Shown here in pieces: positions 23,441-34,078 of a DNA stretch of 64,000 bases. The notes under the pieces were generated by a model, which ran no database searches, was not told the DNA's origin, and saw only the letters and a list, made by a program, of their open reading frames with translations. This DNA comes from Coenobita brevimanus (Eukaryota > Arthropoda > Malacostraca > Decapoda > Coenobitidae), in NCBI GenBank assembly GCA_032717465.1, contig CM064681.1:18437565-18501564 (forward strand). Reading direction: 5' to 3'. Each line of letters opens with the position of its first letter. The stretch's first letter is position 1. The position numbers and the translations under genes were made by a program.

Positions 23441-23888
23441 GTCTGACCTGGGTCACTGCTAACAGGTGAGTGACTGAGACAAGGGCGAGCGCGGGTCACG
23501 CGGGGTCTTGGACGCTGCCCGCCTGGTGGCAGGTAGGGGAGGCTTGGGTACGTGGGCGAATCGAAAATCTCACGCGAATTTTGAAAATTGTGGAAATTAT
23601 GAACCTTGCAATTGCAGGACGTTGAAGTACGTCAACGGGATTGGCAGTGACAAAACGTGAGGATGTGGAAGTATGTCGACGGGATGCCGCGGGTTAAGGA
23701 AGCTCCCGAACACCTCTTCCTTAGCACTTTATCTTGCTTATACCTTCTTGTCTTATGATGTTATATAAATCCTACTAACATATATATACTTGGCATTGAT
23801 AATGTACAACTGGGTATTAACCAGCCATGTCCAATAGTAAATCATTGAGGGAGCAGTGCTAGGGAGCCTCCTTACCTGACGAGAATAC

Positions 23889-24069
23889 GGGCCTTGTTCC
23901 TTGTCAATTTCTTCTGCATATTACACAACATTCTCTTGTGTTTTATTTGTCATTATACCATCGACATAATATGCATCAGCAGGATACATAACGATACTAA
24001 AGTGTAATGTAATACGGAGAGATCACTAAGGAAGAAGGGTTACGAAACCTCTGAGGCGACTAAGAATAC
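23889..24069. mobile_element. Possible further GTATTCTC-family MITE remnant
   Basis: The block AAGTGTAATGTAATACGGAG and the end GGCGACTAAGAATAC resemble the body and right end of the partial copy at 19.24-19.39 kb. The similarity is weak and the left end is unclear. Confidence 0.35.
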
Positions 24070-24182
24070 ACGCGTATGTAGCCTAGTTCCGGTCGCGATG
24101 TGTACGTCCTGTGTACGTTCTTATCAGTTGCGATAACGAAGCTGGTATTGTTTTCAATTTGTCTTTGTTTCTCTGTGTGTGA

Positions 24183-24650
24183 GTCTGTTAGCACAATACC
24201 TATACAGCCACTCAAGGTATCACTAGAAAATTTTAAAGGCGTGTAAAAAAACAAAAAAAACGAGATTGAAACTGATGAAGGTAGGTCAAGGTCTGTGTGT
24301 CTGTTACCACGATAACTTCGCAACCTTTCAAGATATCATCACAAAATTTTACAGGTGTATAGCAGGGATGAAAATATTCTACAAGTATTGTTTTCAGTCT
24401 GTCTGTCTGTCTGTTAGCAAGATAACTTCGCAACTGGTCAAAATAACAGCACAAAATTTTACAGGTGTGTAGTGAGGATTAAAATCTCCTACGAGTTCGA
24501 AATTGGTGAAAGTAGGTCAAGGTCTGTGTGTCTGTTACAATGATAACTTCGCAACCACACAAGATATCGTCACAAAATTTTACAGGTGCGTCGTAGGCAT
24601 GAAAATCTCTTACGAGTTCAACATTGGTGAAGTAGGTCAAGGTCATATTC
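24183..24650. repeat. Tandem array of four 110-120-bp units
   Basis: Each unit carries CTGTTA, GATAACTTCGCAAC, then ATCACAAAATTTTACAGGTG and GATGAAAATATTCTAC. The GATAACTTCGCAAC landmark is at 24311, 24421 and 24542; a more diverged first unit begins near 24183. Its general form resembles a widely distributed noncoding invertebrate repeat. Not coding. Confidence 0.85.
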
Positions 24651-25214
24651 CGAGCCGCGCTGGATATGTAGGGAAAGCAGTGATGGTCTGGACAGTGAGA
24701 TGGTTTGAGCAGTGCTTTTCCTGAACAACATATCCTACCTAGGGCCGCGAGGTCTTGCGTGAAAGTCCGATCGTTTGTTTGCTTCGACCACATAAAACCA
24801 CGTAGCTATAAACGCCACTTTTTTCGATGCAGGTCAGATTTTTTTTTTTTCACCTATATTATAATTTGACTGTATATCGTAAGCTCTACCTCCATGAATA
24901 TGTCATGCAGCGTTTTCTGCATAAATATAGTGAATCTGTGTTTCATGTAGAAGACATTACTATAAAAAACGAATTTTAAACACTCTCATGAGAAATTTGA
25001 GGGTACCCCTCAGTTAATTACTGTATATAGATTCGGGATGATTCGGGCAGTTGAGGAGGGGGATGGTTCGTCAATATCCGAACTATCTCTGGCAACAAAA
25101 TGCGTTAAAAAAGTCTTAAGTTTGTCGGGAATTTAATAGATAAAACGAGAGATGAAGTTGATTCTGCAATCTGAAATAGAGGCCTAGAATGTGGGGAGTG
25201 AAGTTAGTATTCGG

Positions 25215-25240
<26 letters not shown>
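24651..25240. other. No gene seen; short (GA)n tract
   Basis: Apart from a T run near 24840 and a GA dinucleotide tract at about 25215-25247, no feature is recognised. Confidence 0.75.
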
Positions 25241-25245
<5 letters not shown>

Positions 25246-25250
<5 letters not shown>

Positions 25251-25575
25251 TGAGGCCAGTCATGTATCATTTTAAGCAGAGTCAGAGCTTAAGTCAGTTA
25301 TCCATAATATTGACGAATTTACTTTCAGTTTAAACAAAATGTATTTTGGAACAATTATGAAGAGATTAATTTGGATCTTGGAGTCAAATTTTGTGCTTAT
25401 ATGCACGTGAGAGAAATGAGCCCGATTATGCATAATTTTAAAGCAGAAAGTAGGAGGCTAAGTCAGTTATCCATAATTCTGGTGAAGGTTCTTTCAGTTT
25501 GAAAATAGGACTATTATTCTTCAACACATGAAGAGGTTCATTTGGATTCTAAGGTTTAATTTTATACTTTTTGAA
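25246..25575. repeat. Two-copy tandem repeat, about 170 bp
   Basis: Two diverged units share AAGTCAGTTATCCATAAT, CTTTCAGTTT, ATGAAGAG and CATTTGGATTCT-type blocks in the same order. Noncoding. Confidence 0.8.
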
Positions 25576-25639
25576 AATAAAATGTCTTTGAACTGATAAA
25601 TCTTTGTTTTTAGCCAATCCAACTCACAAATTTTTTGAG

Positions 25640-26007
25640 ATTTCGCCACCAGAGGGCCGGACATAAACAAAGCATTGCTGTGTGCAGCTCATATTCCTGG
25701 TTTTTCCGCTGGTCCTTGCCTTCCAACACTCTTCTGTAGTTGCAGGGAGCAACATAAAGGTCTAGTGCTTACTTCGTCGTTGGTTGTGTTTTTCTGGTGT
25801 TTGGACTTAGCATGTAGTTTGGGGGGGAAATTCATTATGGCAGACGGGGCCCCCCTGGTCGGGTTCTCTCGTTTCTGTGCATGCGCAGTACGACCTGTGT
25901 GATGTCATGGACGAGACACTTTATTTCCCCTGTTACCATTGGTCTGTTCTGTCGTACTGGTGAAGCTGACGTCCCGCTCACCCTGCTAACTGCCTAGGTG
26001 TGCAACA
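25640..26007 (+). other. Probable 5' untranslated region of the LINE
   Basis: GC-rich sequence precedes the first ORF of the following LINE. The exact 5' end of the element cannot be fixed because no second copy is in the window. Confidence 0.4.
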
Positions 26008-27394
26008 TGGAGTACTCGGGACCTGCCACCCTCGAGGAGCTTGAAGCTGACCTGGCGCTGAGTGACGAGGATGAAATGACTCAGAGTGACTGGCCACAGC
26101 TACCACCAAGTAGTAGCAATGTCTCGCTAGCTGGGGAAGAAGCTATGAAACCAGCATTATCTGTACCTGTCGCACCCCACCTTGTCGGCCAGGCATATTC
26201 CTCTGCCAAGCACCCCGTGCATAACACCTCAGACAGCAGCAGGGAGCTTTCATCCCCTGCTACCAAATCCTCCAAGCGTCTTTGCAGAGGGCAACCGCCC
26301 TTAGATCCAACACTCCTCGCCACCCACAGCTTGTTCAATCCCACGAAGTTTCATCATTGCTTCCTTCATCTACGCCTCCAGTATTCATGCCCAGGGTTGA
26401 CTACATCAAACTTTTATTCAAAGACAACCCAACTGTGGACATGAAACTTCGATGGTTATCTGAAGTCAACCGTGCTTTTCATCTTGACTGCACCCAGGCA
26501 AAGGTCAAGATATCTGCAGTCACTTCCCATTTTGTCAACGTCTCCAGACGTTGCAGAGACATTGTACTGTAGATATTGTAACTAAATGAGAGTTTCTATC
26601 CCTTTCTTTGGAAATTCAAGACTCACCTGAGAGGCCCCGCAAGGTTCCTACTTACCTCCTTACATGTTATCCTGTCTGCATTAATCCCGATTTGGCCAAA
26701 GAGCTGCCAGGTATCTACTCAGCCCGACGTTTCCACCAGAATGGCACTCCTATCAACCGGCTAGTAGTCACTTGAAGCCTTCCTCACCCGCCACCACCAA
26801 TTGTCACCTTCAGCTTCCTTCCCTGCCTCCCATCTTGTGAGTTTCGCAAGATGAAGGACGAGCATCCGTGGTGCTTTTGATGCTGGGGGATTGGTCACAT
26901 CTGGTATTGCTCTGCACCAGAACGGTGTGCATGGTGCTCTGGCCAACACGACTTTCAGACGTGTCCTTACCGACCCCCTCCACCTGCTTCTGATACAGCC
27001 TCGATGCAACTGGAAGTGTCCCCAATGTCATCAAGAAGGGGTTAACATTTGGCATGGCTGCACTAGACGCCGGGCTAACCCTGCCCCCCTTGCTAAGGTT
27101 GGGGTTCTACTAGCGTCACCATCACCACTACTCCACACTGCCGCTCCCCCTCCCTCCACTGTTGATTTGGACTCAACTGCAGTCACTGAACTTCACGATC
27201 CTGTTGCCACTCTCAGGACTCGGATTAGCTCATGGCACGTTTCGATGCAATAGAAGTCCGCATTAATGACTTGGTTAGCAAGCAAGCCACACTTGAGACA
27301 ACATTAAAATCATTGGTTCAGTCACAACTAGTCATCATTACGACTGTCACCACCCTTATGGAGAAGCTGGACTCCATTGTCACTCCCATTTGAC
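25998..27394 (+). pseudogene. LINE ORF1 (Gag-like, zinc knuckles), frameshifted
   Basis: ORF1 proteins of this LINE type bind element RNA. The reading passes through several frames. The N-terminus (from 25998) is acidic and serine-rich. A central block has YIKLLFKDNPTVDMKLRWL. A cysteine cluster at about 26860-26990 includes CWGIGHIWYC and CAWCSGQHDFQTC, close to paired zinc knuckles, with a stop codon within it. The C-terminal stretch (about 27235-27394) is coiled-coil-like, with VSKQATLETTLKSLVQSQ. At least three frame changes and an internal stop make it non-functional. Confidence 0.75.
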
Positions 27395-27490
27395 AACTGA
27401 ATGCTCCTTCCAGGGAGTCTTCGCCTCTTGGCACGCCACATAGCACTTCTCATGCCACCACCACTTCCTCATCTGGCCCTCGCAAACGTC

Positions 27491-30400
27491 ATGGCAGAGT
27501 TCGGTAACATGGCACAACTGCATGTCATCTCTTGGAATGCCTGTGGTGTTACTAACCAGTCTAAACTTACTGCACTCAAAGGATATGTTTACAGTTGCCA
27601 CCCGGATATCATTTTCATTCAGGAATCCTTTGTTGGTCACGTGCTACTTGGGGTAGAGGCACCCACTCTCAGTGGTTATGTTTCTTACATCCCTCGAATT
27701 AGGAATGGACTTGTCACGTATGTCCACTCCTCCATCCAGCATCGTTTCCTCCAGAGCTCTATAGACGACGAGACAACCTTCCAGCGTCCTTGAGGTCACC
27801 ATTGGAAGCGGCACAATTCGGTTGTGCAACGTGTACTCTGCGCCAGGCAAGTTGAATACAACTGCTCTCCCAGCTCGCACCATCCGTGGTGTGATATAAA
27901 TGGGTATAATGCCCAAGACCCTGCTTTTGGGGACCTTTCTGCCACCATTAACCGTAATGGGACTAAACTTCTTGAGTACATTCGTCGTAATCAGCTCATC
28001 CACTGGGACACCAGTGGGGCCACACACTCTCGAGGAGGCACACTAGATCATGTCATTATATCCGGCCTTGTGGAGTCCCAAGTCAGGTTTTCATATATCT
28101 CTGCGCTCTTCTCTGATCACTTTGCTCTCAGCCTTCATTATTTCCCTCCCTGCTACACCTTCTCCTGTACACAGACACACTCGCATTGCAATCCCACCCA
28201 AGCACTGCCCTACATGCATCTATATGACCAACCTTCTTCCCACATTCGACCTTCATTGTTCCGAAAAGATGTATTCATCACTTGTCAGCTCCACACATGA
28301 CTTCTACACCCATTATGTCAGCAGGCCACACATTCCGCACCATCATGATGACCACACCTGGACACTGGATAATCGTATTGCTCAGGCAGAGAGGAAGGCG
28401 GTGGAAGACTTTTGCCTTTCATAGATGACCTTCTCCCGAGAGTCTCCATCAATATTGATTGTCGAAAGATGATCTAGTTGCTCTCCAACACTGTGTTTAT
28501 ACCGATTCCTGGCATAAACTTACTGATAGCATCAGCCATCAAACGACCGTTGGTTCCATGTGGCACCTTATCAACAAGGTTGTCAAGAAGTCCCCTAGTG
28601 TCCTCCACCACAGTCCAACACAATACGCACAGAATCTTGTAGATGCCTGGTCTGCACACTCACGGGCTTGCGCCCTTCCTGCACACATACAGGACGTGCG
28701 TCCACCCAGACAACCTTTCATGTACTCCGTCTCACCGCCGCTTTACTAAGGACAGAGAATGAGGCTGGTGTGGCTATTACTGACGATGAATTGCGACGGG
28801 CCCTCACCAGGGGTAGGGTAACGGCTTCAGGTGATGATGGCATCACTTTTTCTGTCCTCTGTGTCCTCCTGAAAGTTCCTGGTAATTCCTTTCTCCAGCT
28901 GTTCAACCTTTACATCCATCTGGGATACATGCCACAAGCTTGGACCCGCAGTACAATTGTGCCTATTCCTAAACCTGGCACTGATAAATTCTGACCTGCT
29001 TCCCTCACCTCCTGCGTAAGTAAAGTATTGGAATGCATCCTCATTACAAGACTATAGTTTAGGCTGCAGGACAAGCTCTCGTCCCGACTGTACGGCTTTT
29101 TACCACAGCAAGGAACACATCACTGCCTCATGGAGCTATACACCCTCCTATCCCCAACCAGTGTGGTGGCCTTCATTGATTTGAAGAGAGCAATTGATGT
29201 CGCAAACAGAGACATCATCCTCGACCAGCTAGTGGATTTTGGAGTAAAGGGAAACCTGCTGCGATGGATACGTGGTTACCTGTCTTATAGGTCCTCTCGT
29301 GTTCTTTTTAAGGGCGCATACAGCACTGCTAAGGATTTCGAGCTTGCTATTCCACAAGGTGGTGTACTTAGTCCTTTTTTGTTTAATATCCTCATACATC
29401 GTCTACTCACCCTCCTTCCTGACATCCCTGGAACCACAATTACCTGCTACGCTGATGACATCTGCATTCATTCAAATACCCCAGCAGATCTGCAGTTTCC
29501 TTCACTTGTTTCACGAATCGGCTTCCAAATGTGGACTCATTATCTCTCCAGAAAAAGAGTAGAATCTTCACTTCCCGTCCAGCAAGAACACTGCCTATAT
29601 TCTCTGTTGGAGATTGTGTTATCCTTCTGTCTACACAGTACCTTTATCTGGGGGCGCCTGTACAGATTTCTCCCTCCATTCCTGCAAGACAACGCGTGCA
29701 TCTGATTGTTCAAGATCTGCTGACCCAGCTACAGCGGCGCCTAAAACCTTTCAAGTGGCTCATTAATAATGCTGCCGGGGTGTCTAATCCTGTAGCACGA
29801 ACCATATACATAGCGTTCATTCAATCAGTTGTTGACTATCTCTCCCCTGCTCTTTGTCAGCTTTCCAGAACAGCCTTACAACCTCTTGAGAAGTTCCAAA
29901 ACGCAGTAATGAGACTCATCCTGGGCTGCCCTGGTTCAACCAGAATTGTTAACATGCAACTTGAACTCAACCTTCCACCACTTGTTGAGAGAATATACTC
30001 CGTGGTTACATACTTCAGCATTAAGTGCCGGCATTATCCTCACCTATCTCCTCACTACTCTCACATCATTTGGACTTTACTTGATCCCACTGCACCAAGG
30101 CCTCTGCTTCGCAGTGGTGGCCGCACATTAGTTAATACTGTTTGTTCAAACATCCAACAGCTAAACATCAGCGTACTGGTGCTTGCTGAGGAGGTGGACT
30201 ATGGCATTCCACCTTGGCAGATCCCTGTGCCTGCTATCTCATAGACTCTGGCCTCCAAGACTGACCTGCATCAGCTTCAGAAACAGCTAGCTTTGGAGAT
30301 CATCGCCAGGCTGTCATCTTCCCTCCCTTCAGCCCATCATAACTACACTGATAGCTCCCTGCAGGAGGATGGCAGTGCTGGCTGTGCTGTTTTTTCCCCA

Positions 30401-31186
30401 AGTCTGGACCCACCTCAAGGGGGCTGGTTGGGGCATTGACTCCCAACCTCATCAAGCTCTACGTATTGTGAAATACACAGACTCCTGGATGCAGTTACTT
30501 TATTAATACGGACAAACAACAGCGGCTTGATCATCTGTGACTCACAGCTGGTCCTCCATGCCCTCTCCTCTCCCAGGCCTGCATATCAACACCTCGTTAC
30601 ACAGATACTCCATCAGTTGGCCACTGCCCGCGATCGTTCACTGGTGGTGCACTTGCTTTGGATTCCGTCTCATATTGGTCTCACAGCCAACAACACCACT
30701 GACCTCCTTGCAAGTACTGCCTGTCGACTGGATCTGCCTGCTGTGGATGCTACTAATGCCTCCCCCATTTGCTACAAGCAGATAATGTATGGAGCAGCCT
30801 GCTCCCCTATTTTCCACCATAGAAATGCTAAGATGGCTCACAGTGCATCCATCCAACATTATGACCACTTTCTCTCTTGTCCCCATAGATATCGTCAGAG
30901 TGGTCTCATGGTTCGTCGTCATAACGTGGTGTGTGCCCACCTCAGACTAGGCTACCGACCTGTGTGGCAGGTGGCTGGGGCAAGCAACACACCTCATTTC
31001 TCCTTTTGTAAGCTGTGTGATGCACCCATTGCCAACACCCTTGACCATTATTGCCTGCAATGTCCACTTGTCTCTGATTTAATACTACACGGACTCACAT
31101 TAGTGGACACTTGTCAACATTTGTTGGAAGATGATAACATAAGCTCATGCATCATCTACACTTTGGTAGGCGTTAATTTGTTATAG
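27491..31186 (+). pseudogene. LINE ORF2: endonuclease, RT, RNase H, Cys-rich end; multiple frameshifts
   Basis: The product would nick target DNA and copy the element RNA there. Order of blocks: endonuclease start LHVISWNACGVTNQSKLTAL (about 27518), IIFIQESFVG, and the closing LFSDHFALSLH (about 28110). RT follows with AFIDLKRAIDVANRDIIL, AIPQGGVLSPFLFNIL and CYADDICIHS (near 29450). A thumb region with GAPVQI and FIQSVVDYLSPALCQL follows. RNase H has YTDSSLQEDGSAGCAVF (30350), LIICDSQLVLHAL and LLWIPSHIGLTANN. The Cys-rich end is CKLCDAPIANTLDHYCLQC. EN-RT-RNase H order fits the I group of LINEs. Frames change many times, so it is dead. Confidence 0.88.
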
Positions 31187-31303
31187 CTGGACAGCGTGTC
31201 CTGCGTGGCACGAGTTCCCCTGTACTCACCTCACATATGGCCGCATGGTACTGAACTAGGTTTGTCGCCTTCGGGCATAACAAATTAATCAAATCAAATC
31301 AAA
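31187..31303 (+). other. LINE 3' UTR with TCAAA tail
   Basis: After the ORF2 stop a short 3' part ends in AATTAATCAAATCAAATCAA, a short pentamer tail, taken as the element's 3' end. Confidence 0.6.
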
Positions 31304-31731
31304 GCAATGACATAAATTTAAGAATGTGCTAAGTAATACATGTGGCCGAACCATCCTACCCTTCAGTCCAAACCATCATGACTGGTAGGGATGGTTCGGA
31401 CGATTTAGACACTTGTGTTTCGTTAACTATAGCTCAAAACTGAAAAGAGCGAAGGGTTTGATATTATCAGGCTGAAGAGCCAAATGATGAAGGAACATAT
31501 TAACCTAAAACGAATACTCTACTGCTTAAACCTGAATTATTTGAAATATTAAAAAAAGTTTTTGAACCATCACTGTCCTCCCCTATCGGCTCATGGCTGG
31601 GAGGGCCTCTAGTTTCACTTTTTGTCATACAGGAAAGTCTCCGTTAGGTCAGGTTTGTTTTCTTAGTGTTAGGTTATGTTAGCTGATTTGTCAGTTTGGT
31701 TATTATGTTAGGTTAAGGTAATTTTGGTCAC

Positions 31732-31734
<3 letters not shown>
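31304..31734. other. No gene; TTAGG-like words
   Basis: No feature beyond loosely repeated GTTAGGT words at 31640-31715, similar to the arthropod telomere unit but not a tandem array. Confidence 0.65.
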
Positions 31735-31810
<76 letters not shown>

Positions 31811-31812
31811 TG
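31735..31812. repeat. (GA)n and (GACA)n microsatellite
   Basis: A GA dinucleotide tract followed by GACA tetranucleotides. Confidence 0.96.
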
Positions 31813-32299
31813 TTCATCGTGGGAAAATCAAACTCAGCTCGTAGTGATGGAAGAGTATACAGAGCAGAGATCTGCGTCCTGGTCCCATACACGCCTTGTG
31901 AACCAATAGACCTTTTCCAGTGACGTCACAGAAATCACGTGGTTTTGTTTACAACTCCATATTGCACGGTAAACTCCTCGCAGTAAGGCTGTCCAGAAAG
32001 GGCTGTCAGAGATTGAACTGTCTGACAGAAGCAGAAATCTGGATCAACTCCACCAAGATCTGTACAGGAACAAGATTTTTGGGGCTGGACGCATACACCA
32101 TGTCTGCGGAGAAATTCACCAGTTTCAAGTACTAGGGACCGAAACCAGATCTCAGATATGGCGATCTCTATCAATATTTGGTGAACACCCCGTCAAAGTT
32201 CACTAGGCCATCCCTCAAGGTAAATATGTGTAATATTTCTTGCTGGAGCTGACATACAGGATATGTAAGTCATCCTGTTAATCAGTAAATTATTGACAT

Positions 32300-32660
32300 G
32301 GGGCCAAGGGAGGAGGGACTGTATACACTGACTGGGAATCGAGTAGATGATGAATGGAATAGGTTACCTAGTGATGCAGTTGCTGTCCCTTCTTTAGAAA
32401 GTTTCAGGCATAGGCTAGATAAGCATATGACAGGTATAGGTTGCATATAAAATTTGTCATTCTTGTAGTCACACTTTTGTAAGAGCTGCCTAGCATGGGC
32501 CTGCATGGGCTACTGTAGGCAGGGTAGAGTAGTCACACTCTTGTGGGAGCTGCCTAACATGGACCTGCATGGGCTATTTTAGGCAGGGTAGATTAGTCAC
32601 ACTCCTGTAGGAGCAATCTAGCATGGACCTATTGGCGTATTGCAGTTACCTTCTCTTCTT
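32300..32660 (+). pseudogene. CR1-like LINE 3' end with 64-bp tandem repeat
   Basis: The start encodes DDEWNRLPSDAVAVPSLESF then RHRLDKHMTG, the last conserved block of CR1-like RTs. After the stop, a 64-bp unit beginning TAGTCACAC and containing GAGCTGCCTARCATGG recurs at 32466, 32530 and 32594. The repeat belongs to the 3' untranslated part. The copy is severely 5'-truncated and nested in the P-like element. Confidence 0.78.
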
Positions 32661-33819
32661 AATCTTCAAGTTAGGTCCTAGGTTAGGTTAGGTTGGTTGG
32701 GTTAGCTTGGTTTGCCATAAAAAAAGTAATGTCCGACAGGAATTATTATAAGACTGATATTAATCACAGTAAATATTGAAAAATGAATATTTTAAGGTTC
32801 AGTGTGAGTTAGGTGTAATTCTGGAAATTTATCAAGAAAATTACTTATCTTGGAAATTTCGGTAATTATAGGCCTATATACATACACACAGCCTACATAT
32901 GTTTAAAATAGGTTACATATGATGCAAAATTGACAGTATATGCCAAAACTGTCAGTGTTACTGCTGAAGTTAACTTTTACATTACAAATGAAACAAAACA
33001 TTGGGACAATTTTAAATTAAGGTCATTTATTTCATGCTGATGAATACCACAACATAAAACGTAAAGACTTCAACAGAATAGCTTTGATGATTTTACATTT
33101 TACATTAAAAAAAAAACCTTAGTACATATCTGGTAAAAGATAATATAAAGGGCTGCTGAAAGGAGTACAGTATTTTATCCTCTCATTTGTAATTAAAGTA
33201 TTTTTGTATTCAGTGAAAAAATGTATATTTAACTGGAGCATGTATTGGCAGCTAGGCTTTCAGTGGAGCAACATTCATTCTAAATAAAATTGGACATTAT
33301 ACATAGTTGTACTAGTACTTATGCTTCAACTGTAATTGAAACATGGGTTAGCACACAGACTGACAGAGGTATATAACAGTTTTATACTGAAGTGTTGAAT
33401 AGTGTTCTGTACTGCACTACTATTAAAATGATCCATCACAGCACAGATCTCAGTTTCAGTTGAATAACTGAAAAACATTGAAAAAATAAAAAAATAAGAT
33501 TTAATCTAATCTTACCTCGCCTAACCTAACCTTAACTATGATCTAACCTGTAATCTAATCAGTTTTACTAATGCATCTAACATTCTTAATCATCACTGCC
33601 ATGGAAAATGTAGTTTATGTTTGATTTCGTTTGGGTGAATTATGGAATAATACCAAAACAAGGCCTGTCACGTAGATCGTCCTCCTCTTTTCCCACGCAC
33701 ACACATGGCCATGTGGGTCTTGTACTTTGTGACATTAACACAAATTGGATATCCCGTGACATCTGCAACTGCTAAGAATGATAAATATGCCCGTATCTAA
33801 TCACAAATCATCGGCTCAC
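32661..33819. other. Interior of the P-like element, nothing recognised
   Basis: AT-rich sequence with TTAGG-like words at about 32680-32710 and, on the other strand, near 33520. No exon joinable to the THAP exon was found; no acceptor followed by the expected His-Phe codons was seen. Confidence 0.55.
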
Positions 33820-33983
33820 CTGCTACAGAGCCAGGTGTAGGCAGTCGGTAGCCAATTCTCCCTCTTCCCGGCAGCTATCCACTTTTGTTGCCTTTCCTTG
33901 CTGACTAGAAACCTGTAGAGGTTTACCCCACTTCCACTTTTCTGTCTTGGCTTACAGCTGGAGACACAACAGTGGAATAACAT
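33820..33983 (-). CDS. THAP-domain exon of a P-like transposase
   Basis: Starting at the ATG at 33983-33981, 54 codons plus two bases read on the minus strand to an AG|GTGAGC splice donor. Visible THAP features are the Cys pair (Cys5 or Cys6, and Cys10), the VNLYRF turn, Trp35 in RQQKWIAA, Pro46 in ENWLPTAYT, and Cys53 of the LCS motif. The matching His of the C2CH zinc site would be in the next exon. The otherwise invariant Pro after Phe25 is Leu26 here. THAP domains bind transposon DNA in P-superfamily transposases. The exon is intact in frame; the rest of the gene is not found. Confidence 0.8.
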
Positions 33984-34078
33984 TGTGGAATCTACAGTTC
34001 TCTCTGTCTAGACGTCCGACAATTTGCCGTCGTTATTAACAAAAGTCACATGTCTCATGACGTCACACGGAAAAGATC

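Larger units (their letters stand above)
19620..23697 (-). mobile_element. piggyBac transposon with TTAA target duplication
   Basis: TTAA occurs at 19620-19623 and 23694-23697. The DNA between starts CCCGCC and ends GCGGG, the CCC...GGG ends typical of piggyBac. It holds a transposase gene on the minus strand, a SINE insertion inside that gene, and a long 3' region with six tandem units. Element length between the TTAA copies is 4070 bases, longer than usual because of the SINE and the tandem array. Target specificity and ends are family knowledge; both are directly visible. Confidence 0.92.
19607..23888. mobile_element. GTATTCTC MITE copy split by piggyBac
   Basis: The left 13 bases (GTGTTCTCCTTTG) and the right 191 bases (23698-23888, ending GACGAGAATAC) together match the intact MITE at 17.7 kb once the piggyBac and one TTAA are removed. 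The right part shares the AAGGAAGCTCCCGAAC and CCAGCCATGTCCAA blocks and the closing terminal repeat. The piggyBac therefore used a TTAA lying within the MITE's own terminal repeat. Confidence 0.65.
31909..34078 (-). mobile_element. P-element-like DNA transposon derivative
   Basis: The ends are inverted repeats: left GACCTTTTCCAGTGACGTCA, right (reverse-complemented) GATCTTTTCCGTGTGACGTC, with similarity extending past GTGACTTTTGTT. TA dinucleotides flank both ends. Inside the right end, on the minus strand, is a THAP-domain first exon, the DNA-binding module at the start of P-superfamily transposases. No catalytic domain was found, and a LINE fragment (about 32.30-32.66 kb) sits inside. P elements usually make 8-bp target duplications; none is visible here, so the superfamily call rests on the THAP exon. 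Confidence 0.65.

Noticed and set aside
32680..32712. Telomere repeat tract
   Set aside because: GTTAGG words are few, interrupted and not in tandem. They fit interspersed TTAGG-like sequence, not a telomere.
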